DNA of 64,000 nucleotides from Flavobacterium sp. I3-2 (GCF_013389595.1 NZ_CP058306.1:2232001-2296000), one strand, 5' to 3'; positions 6,903 to 17,277 are shown, numbered from the stretch's first letter. Program-made: numbers and translations. Notes: generated by a model from the letters alone, not told the origin.

Positions 6903-8873
6903 ATGTCAAGAAAATTTAATTCTATTATAAAAACTTCGTGTGGAGTTTTTATTTTATCTACTACTTTTTTTATTGGAACACTTCAAAATTCGTACGCAAG
7001 TTCAGTAAAGTTCGCTCAAACGATAAATAAGAATAATTTACCAAAACCTATTTACCAAAATAGTTTGGGAACTTTCTATGAAGAATTGTCAAATTATAAT
7101 ATTACTACCGAAAATTTTAATAATCAATTGATTCAATGGTTTGATTTAGATTCTGACCATAGTTTCGAGAAAGTGAGAGAATTTGTAGACGAAATTGGTT
7201 ATAAACATGAAACCTTTCAACATATTTATAAAGGTTTAAAAGTAGAAAATGACTTAGTTTTTGTACATAGTAAATCAGGAAAAGTAACTTCAGCAAACGG
7301 TCAAATGGTTCGCTTTTATGATTTTGATATATCGTTTGATTTAACAGACGAAGAATTTTTAAATATTGCAATCACTGATTTTAATGTAAATTCAAAAGTA
7401 AAAAATTCTGAAATAGAATTGGTAATAACAAAAATTCCCTCTGAAAAAGGAGTTGAAATAATAGCAACTAAAAAAGTTAAACTGAATTCGTTTAAACCAA
7501 TTAAAAGCTATTTTTATTTCATAAATCCAAAAGGGGAAATTGTAAAAAAATACAAAGCCATTCATACCGCCGATCTTCCAGGTTCAGGAACAACTTATTA
7601 TCGAGGAACTCAAAACTTTACAGTTGATAGTTTTAATGGACAATATCGTTTAAAAGATAATTTTCGAAATATACATACACTAAATGCTGCAAATTTATAT
7701 TTTGATGAATTTACTTGGGAAATTTCCGGAAGTCAGGATTTTTTAAATACATCTACTTCTTTTACTGCAATTCCGATGCGACCAGCTGTTGAAGTTCATT
7801 GGGGAATGTCAAAAACATATGATTATTATAAAAATGTTCATAACAGAAATAGTTATGATGGATTAGGTTCAATTATCACTAATTATTATAATTTTCCAGA
7901 GGATTTTGAAGATCCACAAAATGCCTTTGCAGCAGATTTTGGAGATCAAGTTGCTATGTTCTTCGGAATCGGAGGAAATATTTTTAATCCTGTTGTAGGA
8001 ATTGATGTAGCAGGTCATGAATTTTCTCATCTTGTGATTGGAAGAAACGGAAATGGTGGATTGGAATATTTAGGGGAATCGGGTGCTTTAAACGAGTCAT
8101 TTGCTGATATCTTTGGAACTTCGATTGAGTTTTATGTTAATTTAAGTCCCAATTGGACCATTGGAGAAGGAGTTGTAAAACCGTTTATAACCCCATCTTA
8201 TTTAAGAAATATGTCTAATCCAAATGATGTTTCTGATATGTTAGAAAGTCAACAACCCGATACATATACAGGAACATATTGGGCTGATCCAACGGATTTC
8301 GATTTTGATAATGGTGGAGTTCACATAAACAGTGGGGTTGGTAATTTTTGGTTTTATTTATTAAGTGATCAAACGTTACACACAGGAACAAATGATTTAG
8401 GAAATGCTTATAGTGTTCAAGGGATCGGAATTAACAAAGCAGAAAAAATAGTTTACAAAGCATTAATGGAAGGTTTGACTCCTTCTGCAACATATTTTGA
8501 TGCTTATAACGCAACAAGACAAGCAGCTTTGGCACTTTATGGACCGGGTTCTAACGAGCATAATCAATTAGTCAATGCTTGGTATGCAGTTGGAGTTGGA
8601 CCATCGTTGTTAAGTGTTGATAAAAATGAATTAAAAGTTAACTTATCGGTTTATCCAAATCCAACAAAAGACGGAAAGCTAAATATCGAATCTCAATTAG
8701 AAGGAAATACAACTGTTCAGGTTTATGATTTGTTAGGTAAGCAAGTAAGTTCTGTTTTTTCTTTACAACAAGGTTCAAATCAAATTGATATTCCTAATTT
8801 ATCAAATGGAATTTACTTTTTAGTGTTCAAATCAGAAGGAAAAACTCATACAGAAAAACTTATTAAAAATTAA
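6903..8873 (+). CDS. secreted M4 (thermolysin-like) metalloprotease with type IX sorting domain
   Basis: A 656-residue pre-pro-enzyme. A signal peptide covers about residues 1-33; the fungalysin/thermolysin propeptide follows to about 215. The catalytic domain has the zinc site HEFSH (His372, Glu373, His376), the third ligand Glu398 in GALNESFADIFG and the active-site histidine in GGVHINSGVGNFWFYLL. The last 75 residues, beginning VYPNPTKDGKLNIES and ending ThrGlu-rich KLIKN, are a type A T9SS sorting domain, so the enzyme should cross the outer membrane through the type IX system and be processed there. Monocistronic, ended by a shared palindromic terminator. Confidence 0.95.
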   Translation: MSRKFNSIIKTSCGVFILSTTFFIGTLQNSYASSVKFAQTINKNNLPKPIYQNSLGTFYEELSNYNITTENFNNQLIQWFDLDSDHSFEKVREFVDEIGYKHETFQHIYKGLKVENDLVFVHSKSGKVTSANGQMVRFYDFDISFDLTDEEFLNIAITDFNVNSKVKNSEIELVITKIPSEKGVEIIATKKVKLNSFKPIKSYFYFINPKGEIVKKYKAIHTADLPGSGTTYYRGTQNFTVDSFNGQYRLKDNFRNIHTLNAANLYFDEFTWEISGSQDFLNTSTSFTAIPMRPAVEVHWGMSKTYDYYKNVHNRNSYDGLGSIITNYYNFPEDFEDPQNAFAADFGDQVAMFFGIGGNIFNPVVGIDVAGHEFSHLVIGRNGNGGLEYLGESGALNESFADIFGTSIEFYVNLSPNWTIGEGVVKPFITPSYLRNMSNPNDVSDMLESQQPDTYTGTYWADPTDFDFDNGGVHINSGVGNFWFYLLSDQTLHTGTNDLGNAYSVQGIGINKAEKIVYKALMEGLTPSATYFDAYNATRQAALALYGPGSNEHNQLVNAWYAVGVGPSLLSVDKNELKVNLSVYPNPTKDGKLNIESQLEGNTTVQVYDLLGKQVSSVFSLQQGSNQIDIPNLSNGIYFLVFKSEGKTHTEKLIKN

Positions 8874-8890
8874 TTCTATATAAGATAGTA

Positions 8891-8922
8891 ACAAAAAAAC
8901 GACCAGCTGGTCGTTTTTTTGT
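8891..8922. terminator. bidirectional terminator between the M4 protease gene and prfC
   Basis: A perfect 32-base palindrome with a GC-rich core (CGACCAGCTGGTCG) flanked by A7 and T7, so it gives a stem plus U tract on either strand. It serves two convergent genes and abuts the prfC stop. Confidence 0.85.
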
Positions 8923-10515
8923 TTATAAAATTCTTTCCGAAACGTAGTCTAACTTAACTGTTGGATATTTGCTTTGCGTCATTTGAATTGAGAATTCAGA
9001 ATCTGCTAAGAAAACCAATTGTCCCGATTTATCTTTTGCTAAGAATTTTTGTTTTACACGTTTAAATTCAGCAAATTCTTCGTTCTTTGGATTTTCCGGT
9101 CTTACCCAACAAGCTTTAAAAGCAGGGAAGTTTTCGTAGGTACATTTAGCTCCGTATTCGTGTTCTAAACGATATTGAATAACTTCGTATTGTAAAGCAC
9201 CCACGGTTCCGATAATTTTACGACCATTCATTTCAAGAGTAAACAACTGCGCTACACCTTCGTCCATTAATTGGTCGATACCTTTTTCTAATTGTTTTGA
9301 TTTTAAAGGATCGGCATTATTGATATAACGGAAATGTTCTGGTGAGAAACTTGGAATTCCTCTGTAATGCATAATTTCTCCTTCAGTTAATGTATCTCCA
9401 ATCTTAAAGTTTCCGGTATCGTGTAAACCAACAATATCTCCTGCGTACGAAATATCTACAATTTCTTTTTTCTCAGCGAAGAAAGCATTTGGCGATGAGA
9501 ATTTTAAATTCTTTCCTAAACGAACGTGTGTGTATGGTTTGTTACGTTCAAATGTTCCAGAAACAATTTTAATAAAAGCTAAACGGTCACGATGTTTTGG
9601 GTCCATGTTAGCGTGAATCTTAAATACAAAACCAGAGAATTTATTTTCATCAGGTTGAACTAAACGTGTGTCAGATTCTTTTGGTCTTGGCGATGGAGCG
9701 ATTTCTATGAAACAATCTAAAAGTTCGCGAACTCCAAAATTGTTTAAAGCCGATCCAAAGAAAACCGGTTGTAAATCTCCATTGATATATTCGTCTCTAT
9801 TAAAAGCAGGATAAACTTCTTCTAATAATTCTAATTCTTCACGTAAACGATTTGCAGGTTTTTCTCCAATTAATTGGTCTAATTCATTAGATTGTAAATC
9901 AGACACAGTGATAACATCTTCGATATTTTTACGACTATCTTCTGAGAAAAGGTTAATGTTCTTTTCCCAAATGTTGTAAATTCCTTTAAAATCATAACCC
10001 ATCCCAATTGGGAAAGATAAAGGAGCAACTCGTAAACCTAATTTTTGCTCAACTTCATCAAGTAATTCAAAAGCGTCTTTACCTTCACGGTCTAATTTAT
10101 TAATGAAAACAATCATTGGGATGTTACGCATTCTACAAACTTCAACCAATTTTTCGGTTTGCTCTTCAACACCTTTAGCAACGTCAACAACAACAATTAC
10201 CGAATCAACTGCGGTTAAAGTTCTAAAAGTATCTTCGGCAAAATCTTTGTGACCTGGTGTATCCAGGATGTTTATTTTTTTATCTTTATAATTAAAAGCT
10301 AAGACAGAAGTAGCAACAGAAATTCCTCTTTGACGTTCAATTTCCATGAAATCGGAAGTTGCTCCTTTTTTAATTTTATTACTTTTTACGGCTCCAGCTT
10401 CTTGAATAGCTCCACCAAATAATAATAATTTTTCTGTTAAAGTAGTTTTACCGGCATCTGGATGCGCAATAACACCAAAGGTTCTTCTGCGTAATATTTC
10501 GTTTTTAAAACTCAT
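8923..10515 (-). CDS. prfC: peptide chain release factor 3
   Basis: A 530-residue translational GTPase that removes RF1/RF2 from the ribosome after peptide release; E. coli RF3 has 529 residues. The G1 loop AHPDAGKTTLTEKLL (about residues 17-31), G2/G3 region (RQRGISV, DTPGHKDF) and G4 NKLD are intact, followed by EF-Tu-like domain 2 and the RF3 C-terminal domain (WVRPENPKNEEF). It is a single-gene unit with a -7 box 20 bases upstream of the start. Confidence 0.96.
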   Translation of the reverse strand: MSFKNEILRRRTFGVIAHPDAGKTTLTEKLLLFGGAIQEAGAVKSNKIKKGATSDFMEIERQRGISVATSVLAFNYKDKKINILDTPGHKDFAEDTFRTLTAVDSVIVVVDVAKGVEEQTEKLVEVCRMRNIPMIVFINKLDREGKDAFELLDEVEQKLGLRVAPLSFPIGMGYDFKGIYNIWEKNINLFSEDSRKNIEDVITVSDLQSNELDQLIGEKPANRLREELELLEEVYPAFNRDEYINGDLQPVFFGSALNNFGVRELLDCFIEIAPSPRPKESDTRLVQPDENKFSGFVFKIHANMDPKHRDRLAFIKIVSGTFERNKPYTHVRLGKNLKFSSPNAFFAEKKEIVDISYAGDIVGLHDTGNFKIGDTLTEGEIMHYRGIPSFSPEHFRYINNADPLKSKQLEKGIDQLMDEGVAQLFTLEMNGRKIIGTVGALQYEVIQYRLEHEYGAKCTYENFPAFKACWVRPENPKNEEFAEFKRVKQKFLAKDKSGQLVFLADSEFSIQMTQSKYPTVKLDYVSERIL

Positions 10516-10534
10516 TATCTTGTAATTAGGACTG

Positions 10535-10542
10535 CAAAAATA
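10535..10542 (-). promoter_or_regulatory. -7 promoter box of prfC
   Basis: TATTTTTG on the minus strand (CAAAAATA on the plus) matches TAnnTTTG and lies 20 bases before the prfC ATG. No TTTG at the right -33 spacing is visible. Confidence 0.5.
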
Positions 10543-10649
10543 GTACTTTTTATTTCAGATAATAAATACTTTCAAAGTAGATTTGGATAAAAAAGCGATA
10601 ATATTTTGTTAAGTATGATTTTTGAACATAAATAGAATTTTGAAATTGC

Positions 10650-10657
10650 TATTTTTG
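10650..10657 (+). promoter_or_regulatory. -7 promoter box of the parvulin gene pair
   Basis: TATTTTTG matches TAnnTTTG, 39 bases before the ATG at 10696; no convincing -33 element at standard spacing. Confidence 0.5.
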
Positions 10658-10695
10658 TTTAGAATATTTAATTTAGTTTTTTAAAATAAAAAATT

Positions 10696-12651
10696 ATGAA
10701 CTTAAAATCACTTGTCTATTTTTCGTTATTTGGATTTGCTTCTTTTAACGGAAATGCACAAAATGCTACTGACGAACTTTTAAAAATTAATGATATTCCT
10801 TATACTGTTGGAGAATTTGAGCGTATTTATACCAAAAATTTAGACCTTATAAAGGATAATCAACAAAAAAACATCGAAAATTATTTAGATTTATTTGTAT
10901 TATATAAATTAAAAGTTGCTAAAGCTTATGATTTGGGTTTAGATAAGAGAACAGCTCATATAAATGAATTCGACTCACACAGAAAACAATTAGCTGAGCA
11001 ATATTTAACAAACGAAGAAACGCTTGAACGTTTGGCTAAAGAAGCTTACGAACGATCATTATACGAAGTAAACGCTTCACATATCATTGTATTAGCAGAT
11101 GAATTTGTTACTCCAGCAGATTCTTTAAAAGCGTATAATAAAGCAATCGAAATTCGCAATCAAATTATAAACGGTAAAGATTTTGGCGAAGCAGCAATTG
11201 AATTTTCAGAAGATCCAACAGCTAAAACTAATAAGGGAAATTTAGGTTATTTTTCTGTTTTACGAATGGTTTATCCGTTTGAAACAGGAGCTTATAATAC
11301 GCCAATTGGACAAGTTTCTATGCCAATTCGTTCGCAATTTGGGTATCATTTGATTAAAGTTGACGATAAAAGATTACGTCGCGGAAAGCAAGAAGTTGCT
11401 CAAATCGTTATTTTGAATAATGAATCTTCAGAATTGATGGATTCAAACAAAGTGATTATTGATAACATTTATAAAAGACTTCAAAACGGAGAAAATTTTG
11501 AAGAATTGGTGATGCAGTTTTCAGATGATCAGACGAGTAAAACAAATAAAGGGAAATTCGGAAATTATGAACCAGGAATTATAGGTATTGAACATTTAGA
11601 TGACGAAGTTTATAAATTAAAGAAAGCTGGAGATTATTCGAAACCATTCAAAAGTCAATATGGATGGCATATTGTTAAATTGCTTTCTGAAGATAGAATT
11701 CCAACTTTTGATGAAAGAAAAATTTTCTATAAACGAAAAGTTCAATCTGATAGCCGTTCACGAATTATCAATGAACAATTAGTTGCGCATCTAAAACAGC
11801 AATATAAATTTAAAGAAAATCAAAAAAACTATTTGAATTTTGTGAAATTTGTGGAAAAGAATGTCGCAAAACCAGAATATTTAAATGGTTTAAAAACGAA
11901 TAATGAATTAGCAAAATTCGCCAATCAAAAAATTACTGAACAAGATTTCTCAAAATTTATTACAGAAAAAGGAGTGAATTTCGCTGCTATTTCTCCAATA
12001 ATTAATGGTGTAAACCATGTGTTTAATGATTTTGTTTCAGAAAAAATATTAAATTATTATAACGAAAATTTAGAAAATGAATTTCCTGAATTTAAAAATA
12101 CAACCAAAGAATTTAAAGAAGGTTTACTTCTGTTTGATTTGATGGAAAATGAAGTTTGGCAAAAGGTAAAAACAGATACTCTAGGTTATTCAAATTATTA
12201 CCAAACACATTTAAATAATTTCAAACAAGAAGAAACTATTGAAGGTGTTGTTTATTCAGCAGAAAAAAAATCGGATATTAAAAAAGCTTTAAAGTTTTAC
12301 ACTAAACATTTTGGAAAAAAGCCTGAAGAAATTGAAGGAATGTTTCATGTAGATTTATTAGTTTCTAAAAGTGGTAAATTTAAAAAAGGCGATAAAAGTT
12401 TACCTAAGAATTATGTTCTTAAAGAAGGAATTTCTGAAATTTTTGAACAAGACGGAAAATATTATTTTGTGGTTGCAGATAAGTATATTCCTGAAGGTTA
12501 TGAAAATTTAGAGGATGTAAAACAAAATGTGATTTACGAATATCAGCAAGTTTATGAAAATCAATGGACAAATGATTTGAAAGAAAATGCTAAGGTCGAA
12601 ATCAATAAAGCTGTTTTAGAACAACTAAAAGCAAAATATAATCAGAATTAA
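10696..12651 (+). CDS. periplasmic parvulin-type peptidylprolyl isomerase, two PPIase domains
   Basis: A 651-residue exported protein: signal peptide to about residue 21 (ending GNAQ), an N-terminal helical chaperone-like part, a parvulin domain at about 121-228 (ASHIIVLADE...GNLGYFSVLRMVYPFE...FGYHLIKVDD) and a second, more diverged one at about 233-342 (GKFGNYEPG...YGWHIVKLL), then a long helical C-terminal region. Parvulins speed proline isomerisation and help fold outer-membrane proteins. It is followed by a second SurA-like gene with its own -7 box, a common flavobacterial pairing. Confidence 0.9.
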   Translation: MNLKSLVYFSLFGFASFNGNAQNATDELLKINDIPYTVGEFERIYTKNLDLIKDNQQKNIENYLDLFVLYKLKVAKAYDLGLDKRTAHINEFDSHRKQLAEQYLTNEETLERLAKEAYERSLYEVNASHIIVLADEFVTPADSLKAYNKAIEIRNQIINGKDFGEAAIEFSEDPTAKTNKGNLGYFSVLRMVYPFETGAYNTPIGQVSMPIRSQFGYHLIKVDDKRLRRGKQEVAQIVILNNESSELMDSNKVIIDNIYKRLQNGENFEELVMQFSDDQTSKTNKGKFGNYEPGIIGIEHLDDEVYKLKKAGDYSKPFKSQYGWHIVKLLSEDRIPTFDERKIFYKRKVQSDSRSRIINEQLVAHLKQQYKFKENQKNYLNFVKFVEKNVAKPEYLNGLKTNNELAKFANQKITEQDFSKFITEKGVNFAAISPIINGVNHVFNDFVSEKILNYYNENLENEFPEFKNTTKEFKEGLLLFDLMENEVWQKVKTDTLGYSNYYQTHLNNFKQEETIEGVVYSAEKKSDIKKALKFYTKHFGKKPEEIEGMFHVDLLVSKSGKFKKGDKSLPKNYVLKEGISEIFEQDGKYYFVVADKYIPEGYENLEDVKQNVIYEYQQVYENQWTNDLKENAKVEINKAVLEQLKAKYNQN

Positions 12652-12696
12652 TTCTTAATAAAATCAAAAAACAAGTTAAGAAACCAAATCCTCGTG

Positions 12697-12704
12697 TATC
12701 TTTG
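12697..12704 (+). promoter_or_regulatory. -7 promoter box of the SurA-like gene
   Basis: TATCTTTG matches TAnnTTTG, 39 bases before the ATG at 12744, suggesting that this gene can be expressed independently of the parvulin gene before it. Confidence 0.55.
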
Positions 12705-12743
12705 TACATTATTCAAATAAGAAAAAGAATTAAGAAATAGAAT

Positions 12744-14111
12744 ATGAATTTAATTAATAAAAATATTGCTCTTATTGCAGTATTCTTTGGTTTGGTGATA
12801 AATTCACTTTCCGCTCAAGAAAAAAAACGCATCGATGGAGTTATAGCTGTAGTAGGTGAAAATTTTATTTTAGAATCTGATATCGAGCAGGGATACATCC
12901 AAGCAAAAGCATCAGGCGTTGATGTTTCAGATAAGTCGAAATGTTATTTTCTTAATATTCTATTAGAAAGTAAATTGATGGCACATCAAGCAATTCAAGA
13001 TAGTTTGGTAGTAACAGATGTTGAAGTTAATGCATTTATAGATACTCAAGCTGATCGAATGGTTGAGAATTTCGGTTCGATGGAAAATACATTGAAAGCT
13101 TACAACAAAAAATCATATGAAGATTTTAGAGCTTATTTTTTTGATATAGTTCGTACAAATAAGTTAGCAGAAGCAATGCAAAATGAAATCGTTAAAGATA
13201 TTCAGATTACACCAGAAGAAGTAAGACGTTTTTATAACGGAATTCCAAAAGATGAGTTACCTGTTGTTGGTAAAGAAGTTGAACTTGCAGAGATTATTAT
13301 AAAACCTGAAATTTCAAAAGCAGAAAAACAAAAGGTAATAGATCGTTTAAATGAAATTAGAGACGATGTTATTCAATATGGATCTAGTTTTCATAACAAA
13401 GCAATTGCTTATTCAGAAGATACAGGTTCGGTTTCTACAGGAGGTTTAATGACCATGACAAAGAAAGATCCTTTTGTAAAAGAATTTAAAGAAGTTGCTT
13501 TTAGTTTGAGAGAAGGCGAGATTTCTATGCCGTTTGAAACAGAATTTGGATATCACATTATTTATTTAGAAAAAATTGAAGGTCCAAAATTGACATTACG
13601 TCATATTTTAATTACACCAAAAGCAAGTGCAGAAGCAGTTGTAGAAGCAAAAGAAAAAATCGAAAAGATTAGAAATAGTATCCTAAATAAAGAAATGACT
13701 TTTGCAGAAGCAGCGTTAACTGTTTCAGATAAAAAAGAAAATAGATTAAACGGAGGTTTAGTTACAAACCCATCGACAGGAGACCCAAAATTTGAAATCA
13801 ATCGTATTGAAGATCCTATTTTTTATTCAATGGTTTCTAATTTAGAAGTTAATGAGATTTCACTTCCTAGGTTTGTTGCAGATAGACCAGGGTCAACTGG
13901 AGATTATTATAGAATCATCCAAGTAACGGATAAGTTTGAAGAACATCCAGCAGATTATACTTTGGATTATATGAAAATTCGTGAAGTAGCTTTAAGAAAT
14001 AAAAAGAAAGAAGCTGTTGATAAATGGGTTGAAAGTGTCATAGAAGATACCTACATTAAAATTGCCGATGATTATAAAAATTGTGAATTATCAGCAAATT
14101 GGATAAAATAA
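12744..14111 (+). CDS. SurA-like periplasmic peptidylprolyl isomerase
   Basis: A 455-residue exported chaperone: signal peptide to about residue 24 (ending LSAQ), SurA N-terminal core (DGVIAVVGENFILESDIEQG, about 30-50), then two parvulin domains at about 175-275 (VELAEIIIKPE...FGYHIIYLEK) and 283-390 (LRHILITPKAS...). This is the E. coli SurA layout, a carrier of unfolded outer-membrane proteins through the periplasm. The C-terminal stretch ends with a single Cys near NCELSANWIK. Start supported by the signal peptide. Confidence 0.92.
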   Translation: MNLINKNIALIAVFFGLVINSLSAQEKKRIDGVIAVVGENFILESDIEQGYIQAKASGVDVSDKSKCYFLNILLESKLMAHQAIQDSLVVTDVEVNAFIDTQADRMVENFGSMENTLKAYNKKSYEDFRAYFFDIVRTNKLAEAMQNEIVKDIQITPEEVRRFYNGIPKDELPVVGKEVELAEIIIKPEISKAEKQKVIDRLNEIRDDVIQYGSSFHNKAIAYSEDTGSVSTGGLMTMTKKDPFVKEFKEVAFSLREGEISMPFETEFGYHIIYLEKIEGPKLTLRHILITPKASAEAVVEAKEKIEKIRNSILNKEMTFAEAALTVSDKKENRLNGGLVTNPSTGDPKFEINRIEDPIFYSMVSNLEVNEISLPRFVADRPGSTGDYYRIIQVTDKFEEHPADYTLDYMKIREVALRNKKKEAVDKWVESVIEDTYIKIADDYKNCELSANWIK

Positions 14112-14118
14112 ATTTTAG

Positions 14119-14153
14119 AAAAGTCACCATGTAATTTTGGTGACTTTTTTTAT
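14119..14153 (+). terminator. intrinsic terminator after the SurA-like gene
   Basis: An 11-bp stem (14119-14129 with 14138-14148), eight-base loop and a long T tract. Confidence 0.8.
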
Positions 14154-14493
14154 TTTCATAAAAAGAGTAACCATCTAATATTTAATAGTTAAAAAAACAA
14201 TAAATTTTTTAATTATCAATAATTATAGGTCTAAAAAAATTATATAATAAGTATAGAAATGTGAGTATTGTAATTAATAATTCTTTTAAACTAAGGTTTT
14301 ATTAAAAATTTTTAAATCTCAATTACTTTTTATAATTTTGCACTCGTAAAAGATTAGAACAATTTTTTAAACAATTAGTTTCTGGTTTTTTTCTAAAGTT
14401 TAAAATTGAATTTATAACTGAAGTAAATAATTTTACGGTTAATGGTTGAGGACCTACTTTATCGTTAACTACATAAACAACAAATAAACAATT
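14154..14493 (+). promoter_or_regulatory. gene-free region and long leader before acnB
   Basis: The 340 bases between the terminator and acnB hold no plausible ORF. TAATTTTG at 14333-14340 fits the -7 box; transcription from it would give a leader of about 150 bases. Its last 60 bases are less AT-rich, with short self-complementary pieces (GGTTAA near 14438 and GTTAAC near 14463), but I recognise no known riboswitch. Confidence 0.4.
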
Positions 14494-17256
14494 ATGAACC
14501 TTTACAAGGATTATTTAAACGAAATCGAAGAGAGAAAAGGTCAAGGTTTACACCCAAAACCAATTGATGGTGCAGAATTATTATCAGAAATTATTGCACA
14601 AATTAAAGATGTTAATAATGCAGATAGAGCAGAATCTTTAAAATTATTTATCTACAACACGTTACCAGGTACAACTCCTGCAGCAGGTGTAAAAGCTAAA
14701 TTTTTAAAAGAAATCGCTTTAAGCGAAGTTGCTGTAGCAGAGATTACACCAGCTTATGCATTTGAGTTATTATCTCATATGAAAGGTGGACCATCAATCG
14801 AGGTTCTTTTAGACTTAGCTTTAGGAAATGATGTGGCAATAGCAGAGCAAGCTGCTAAAGTTCTTAAAACACAAGTTTTCTTATACGATGCAGATATGGA
14901 TCGTTTAAAAGAAGCTTACCAAGCGGATAATGTTATCGCAAAAGATATTTTAGAAAGCTATGCAAAAGCTGAATTCTTTACTGAATTACCAGCCGTAGCC
15001 GAAGAAATTAAAGTAGTTACTTTTGTAGCCGCTGAAGGTGATATTTCAACAGATTTATTATCTCCAGGAAATCAAGCGCACTCGCGTTCTGACCGTGAAT
15101 TACACGGTAAATGTATGATTACACCAGAAGCTCAGGCTGAAATCAAAGCGTTACAAACATTACATCCAGAGGCTTCAGTAATGTTAATTGCTGAAAAAGG
15201 GACAATGGGTGTTGGTTCTTCTCGTATGTCAGGTGTTAACAACGTGGCTTTATGGACAGGTAAACAAGCTTCTCCTTATGTTCCTTTCGTGAACATCGCG
15301 CCAATTGTTGCAGGTACAAACGGAATTTCTCCAATCTTCTTAACTACAGTTGATGTAACTGGTGGTATTGGATTAGACCTTAAAAACTGGGTTAAAAAAA
15401 CAGATGCTAACGGTGATGTAGTTCGTAACGAAGCTGGTGATCCAGTTTTAGAAGAAGTATATTCGGTTGCAACTGGAACGGTTTTAACAATCAATACAAA
15501 AACAAAAAAATTATATAACGGAACTGAAGAATTAATCGATATTTCTAAAGCTTTGACTCCTCAAAAAATGGAGTTTATCAAAGCTGGTGGATCTTATGCG
15601 ATTGTTTTCGGTAAAAAAATACAAACGTTTGCAGCTAAAACTTTAGGTGTTACTGCTCCTGTAGTTTTCGCTCCTTCTAAAGAAGTTTCTATCGAAGGTC
15701 AAGGATTAACTGCTGTGGAGAAAATTTTCAACAAAAATGCAGTTGGTGTTGCAGACGGTAAAGTATTACATGCAGGTTCTGACGTTCGTGTTGAGGTTAA
15801 TATCGTAGGTTCTCAAGATACTACAGGTTTGATGACAGCGCAAGAATTAGAGTCAATGGCTGCTACAGTTATTTCTCCAATTGTTGACGGAGCATATCAA
15901 TCGGGATGTCATACAGCATCAGTTTGGGATAAAAAAGCACAAGCAAACATCCCTAAATTAATGAAATTTATGAATGACTTTGGTGTAATCACAGCACGTG
16001 ATCCTAAAGGAGTTTATCATTCAATGACTGACGTTATCCACAAAGTATTAAATGATATCACAATCGACGAATGGGCTATCATTATCGGAGGTGATTCACA
16101 TACACGTATGTCTAAAGGTGTTGCTTTCGGTGCCGATTCAGGTACGGTAGCTTTAGCTTTAGCAACAGGTGAGGCTTCTATGCCAATTCCAGAGTCTGTA
16201 AAAGTTACTTTCAAAGGTGAAATGAAACCATTTATGGATTTCCGTGATGTGGTTCACGCGACACAAGCTCAGATGTTAAAACAATTCGATGGTGAAAACG
16301 TATTCCAAGGTCGTATCATTGAGGTTCATATCGGAACTTTATTAGCGGACCAAGCGTTTACATTTACAGATTGGACTGCAGAAATGAAAGCGAAAGCTTC
16401 TATCTGTATTTCTCAAGACGATACGTTAATCCAATCGTTAGAAATTGCTAAATCTCGTATCCAAATCATGATTGATAAAGGTATGGATAATCACAATGCA
16501 GTTTTACAAGGATTAATCAACAAAGCAAACAAACGTATCGAGGAAATTAAATCGGGTGATAAACCAGCTTTAACTCCAGATGCAAATGCTAAATATTACG
16601 CTGAAGTTGTTATCGATTTAGACTTAATCGAAGAACCGATGATTGCTGATCCAGACGTAAACAATGCGGATGTTTCTAAGCGTTATACGCACGATACAAT
16701 CCGTGAATTATCTTACTACGGAAGTGATAAGAAAGTTGATTTAGGATTCGTAGGTTCTTGTATGGTTCATAAAGACGATTTAAAAATCGTTTCTCAAATG
16801 TTACGTAATGTAGAAAAGCAAAATGGTGAAGTTAAATTCAACGCACCTTTAGTTGTTGCTGCTCCAACGTACAACATCATCGATGAGTTAAAAGCTGAAG
16901 GTGACTGGGAAATGTTACAAAAATACTCTGGATTCGAATTCTCTGATGCATTACCTAAATCGGTTGCTCGTACAGAATACGAAAACATTATGTACTTAGA
17001 GCGTCCTGGTTGTAACTTATGTATGGGTAACCAAGAGAAAGCAGAAAAAGGAGATACTGTTTTAGCTACTTCAACGCGTTTATTCCAAGGACGTGTCGTT
17101 GAGGACAGAGAAGGTAAAAAAGGAGAATCTTTATTAGCATCAACTCCAGTTGTTGTTTTATCTGCAATCTTAGGTCGTATGCCTTCTATCGAAGAATACA
17201 AAACGGCAGTTGAAGGAATCAACTTGACAAAATTTAAACCAATTTCTACAAAGTAA
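14494..17256 (+). CDS. acnB: bifunctional aconitate hydratase 2 / 2-methylisocitrate dehydratase
   Basis: A 920-residue AcnB-type aconitase that interconverts citrate and isocitrate in the TCA cycle and can act on 2-methylisocitrate. The N-terminal HEAT-like domain (about 1-165) and swivelling domain placed before the catalytic domains are diagnostic of AcnB. Iron-sulfur ligands are Cys756 (GSCM), Cys840 and Cys843 (GCNLCMGN). It is about 55 residues longer than E. coli AcnB (865), partly through extra sequence between the first and second cysteines. Codon use is more optimised than in its neighbours, suggesting high expression. A second aconitase lies 1.45 kb downstream. Confidence 0.95.
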   Translation: MNLYKDYLNEIEERKGQGLHPKPIDGAELLSEIIAQIKDVNNADRAESLKLFIYNTLPGTTPAAGVKAKFLKEIALSEVAVAEITPAYAFELLSHMKGGPSIEVLLDLALGNDVAIAEQAAKVLKTQVFLYDADMDRLKEAYQADNVIAKDILESYAKAEFFTELPAVAEEIKVVTFVAAEGDISTDLLSPGNQAHSRSDRELHGKCMITPEAQAEIKALQTLHPEASVMLIAEKGTMGVGSSRMSGVNNVALWTGKQASPYVPFVNIAPIVAGTNGISPIFLTTVDVTGGIGLDLKNWVKKTDANGDVVRNEAGDPVLEEVYSVATGTVLTINTKTKKLYNGTEELIDISKALTPQKMEFIKAGGSYAIVFGKKIQTFAAKTLGVTAPVVFAPSKEVSIEGQGLTAVEKIFNKNAVGVADGKVLHAGSDVRVEVNIVGSQDTTGLMTAQELESMAATVISPIVDGAYQSGCHTASVWDKKAQANIPKLMKFMNDFGVITARDPKGVYHSMTDVIHKVLNDITIDEWAIIIGGDSHTRMSKGVAFGADSGTVALALATGEASMPIPESVKVTFKGEMKPFMDFRDVVHATQAQMLKQFDGENVFQGRIIEVHIGTLLADQAFTFTDWTAEMKAKASICISQDDTLIQSLEIAKSRIQIMIDKGMDNHNAVLQGLINKANKRIEEIKSGDKPALTPDANAKYYAEVVIDLDLIEEPMIADPDVNNADVSKRYTHDTIRELSYYGSDKKVDLGFVGSCMVHKDDLKIVSQMLRNVEKQNGEVKFNAPLVVAAPTYNIIDELKAEGDWEMLQKYSGFEFSDALPKSVARTEYENIMYLERPGCNLCMGNQEKAEKGDTVLATSTRLFQGRVVEDREGKKGESLLASTPVVVLSAILGRMPSIEEYKTAVEGINLTKFKPISTK

Positions 17257-17277
17257 TTTCTAGAAATTCATAAATAC

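Noticed and set aside
16794..17222. 142-residue minus-strand frame inside acnB
   Set aside because: Shadow of a strongly coding region with optimised codons.
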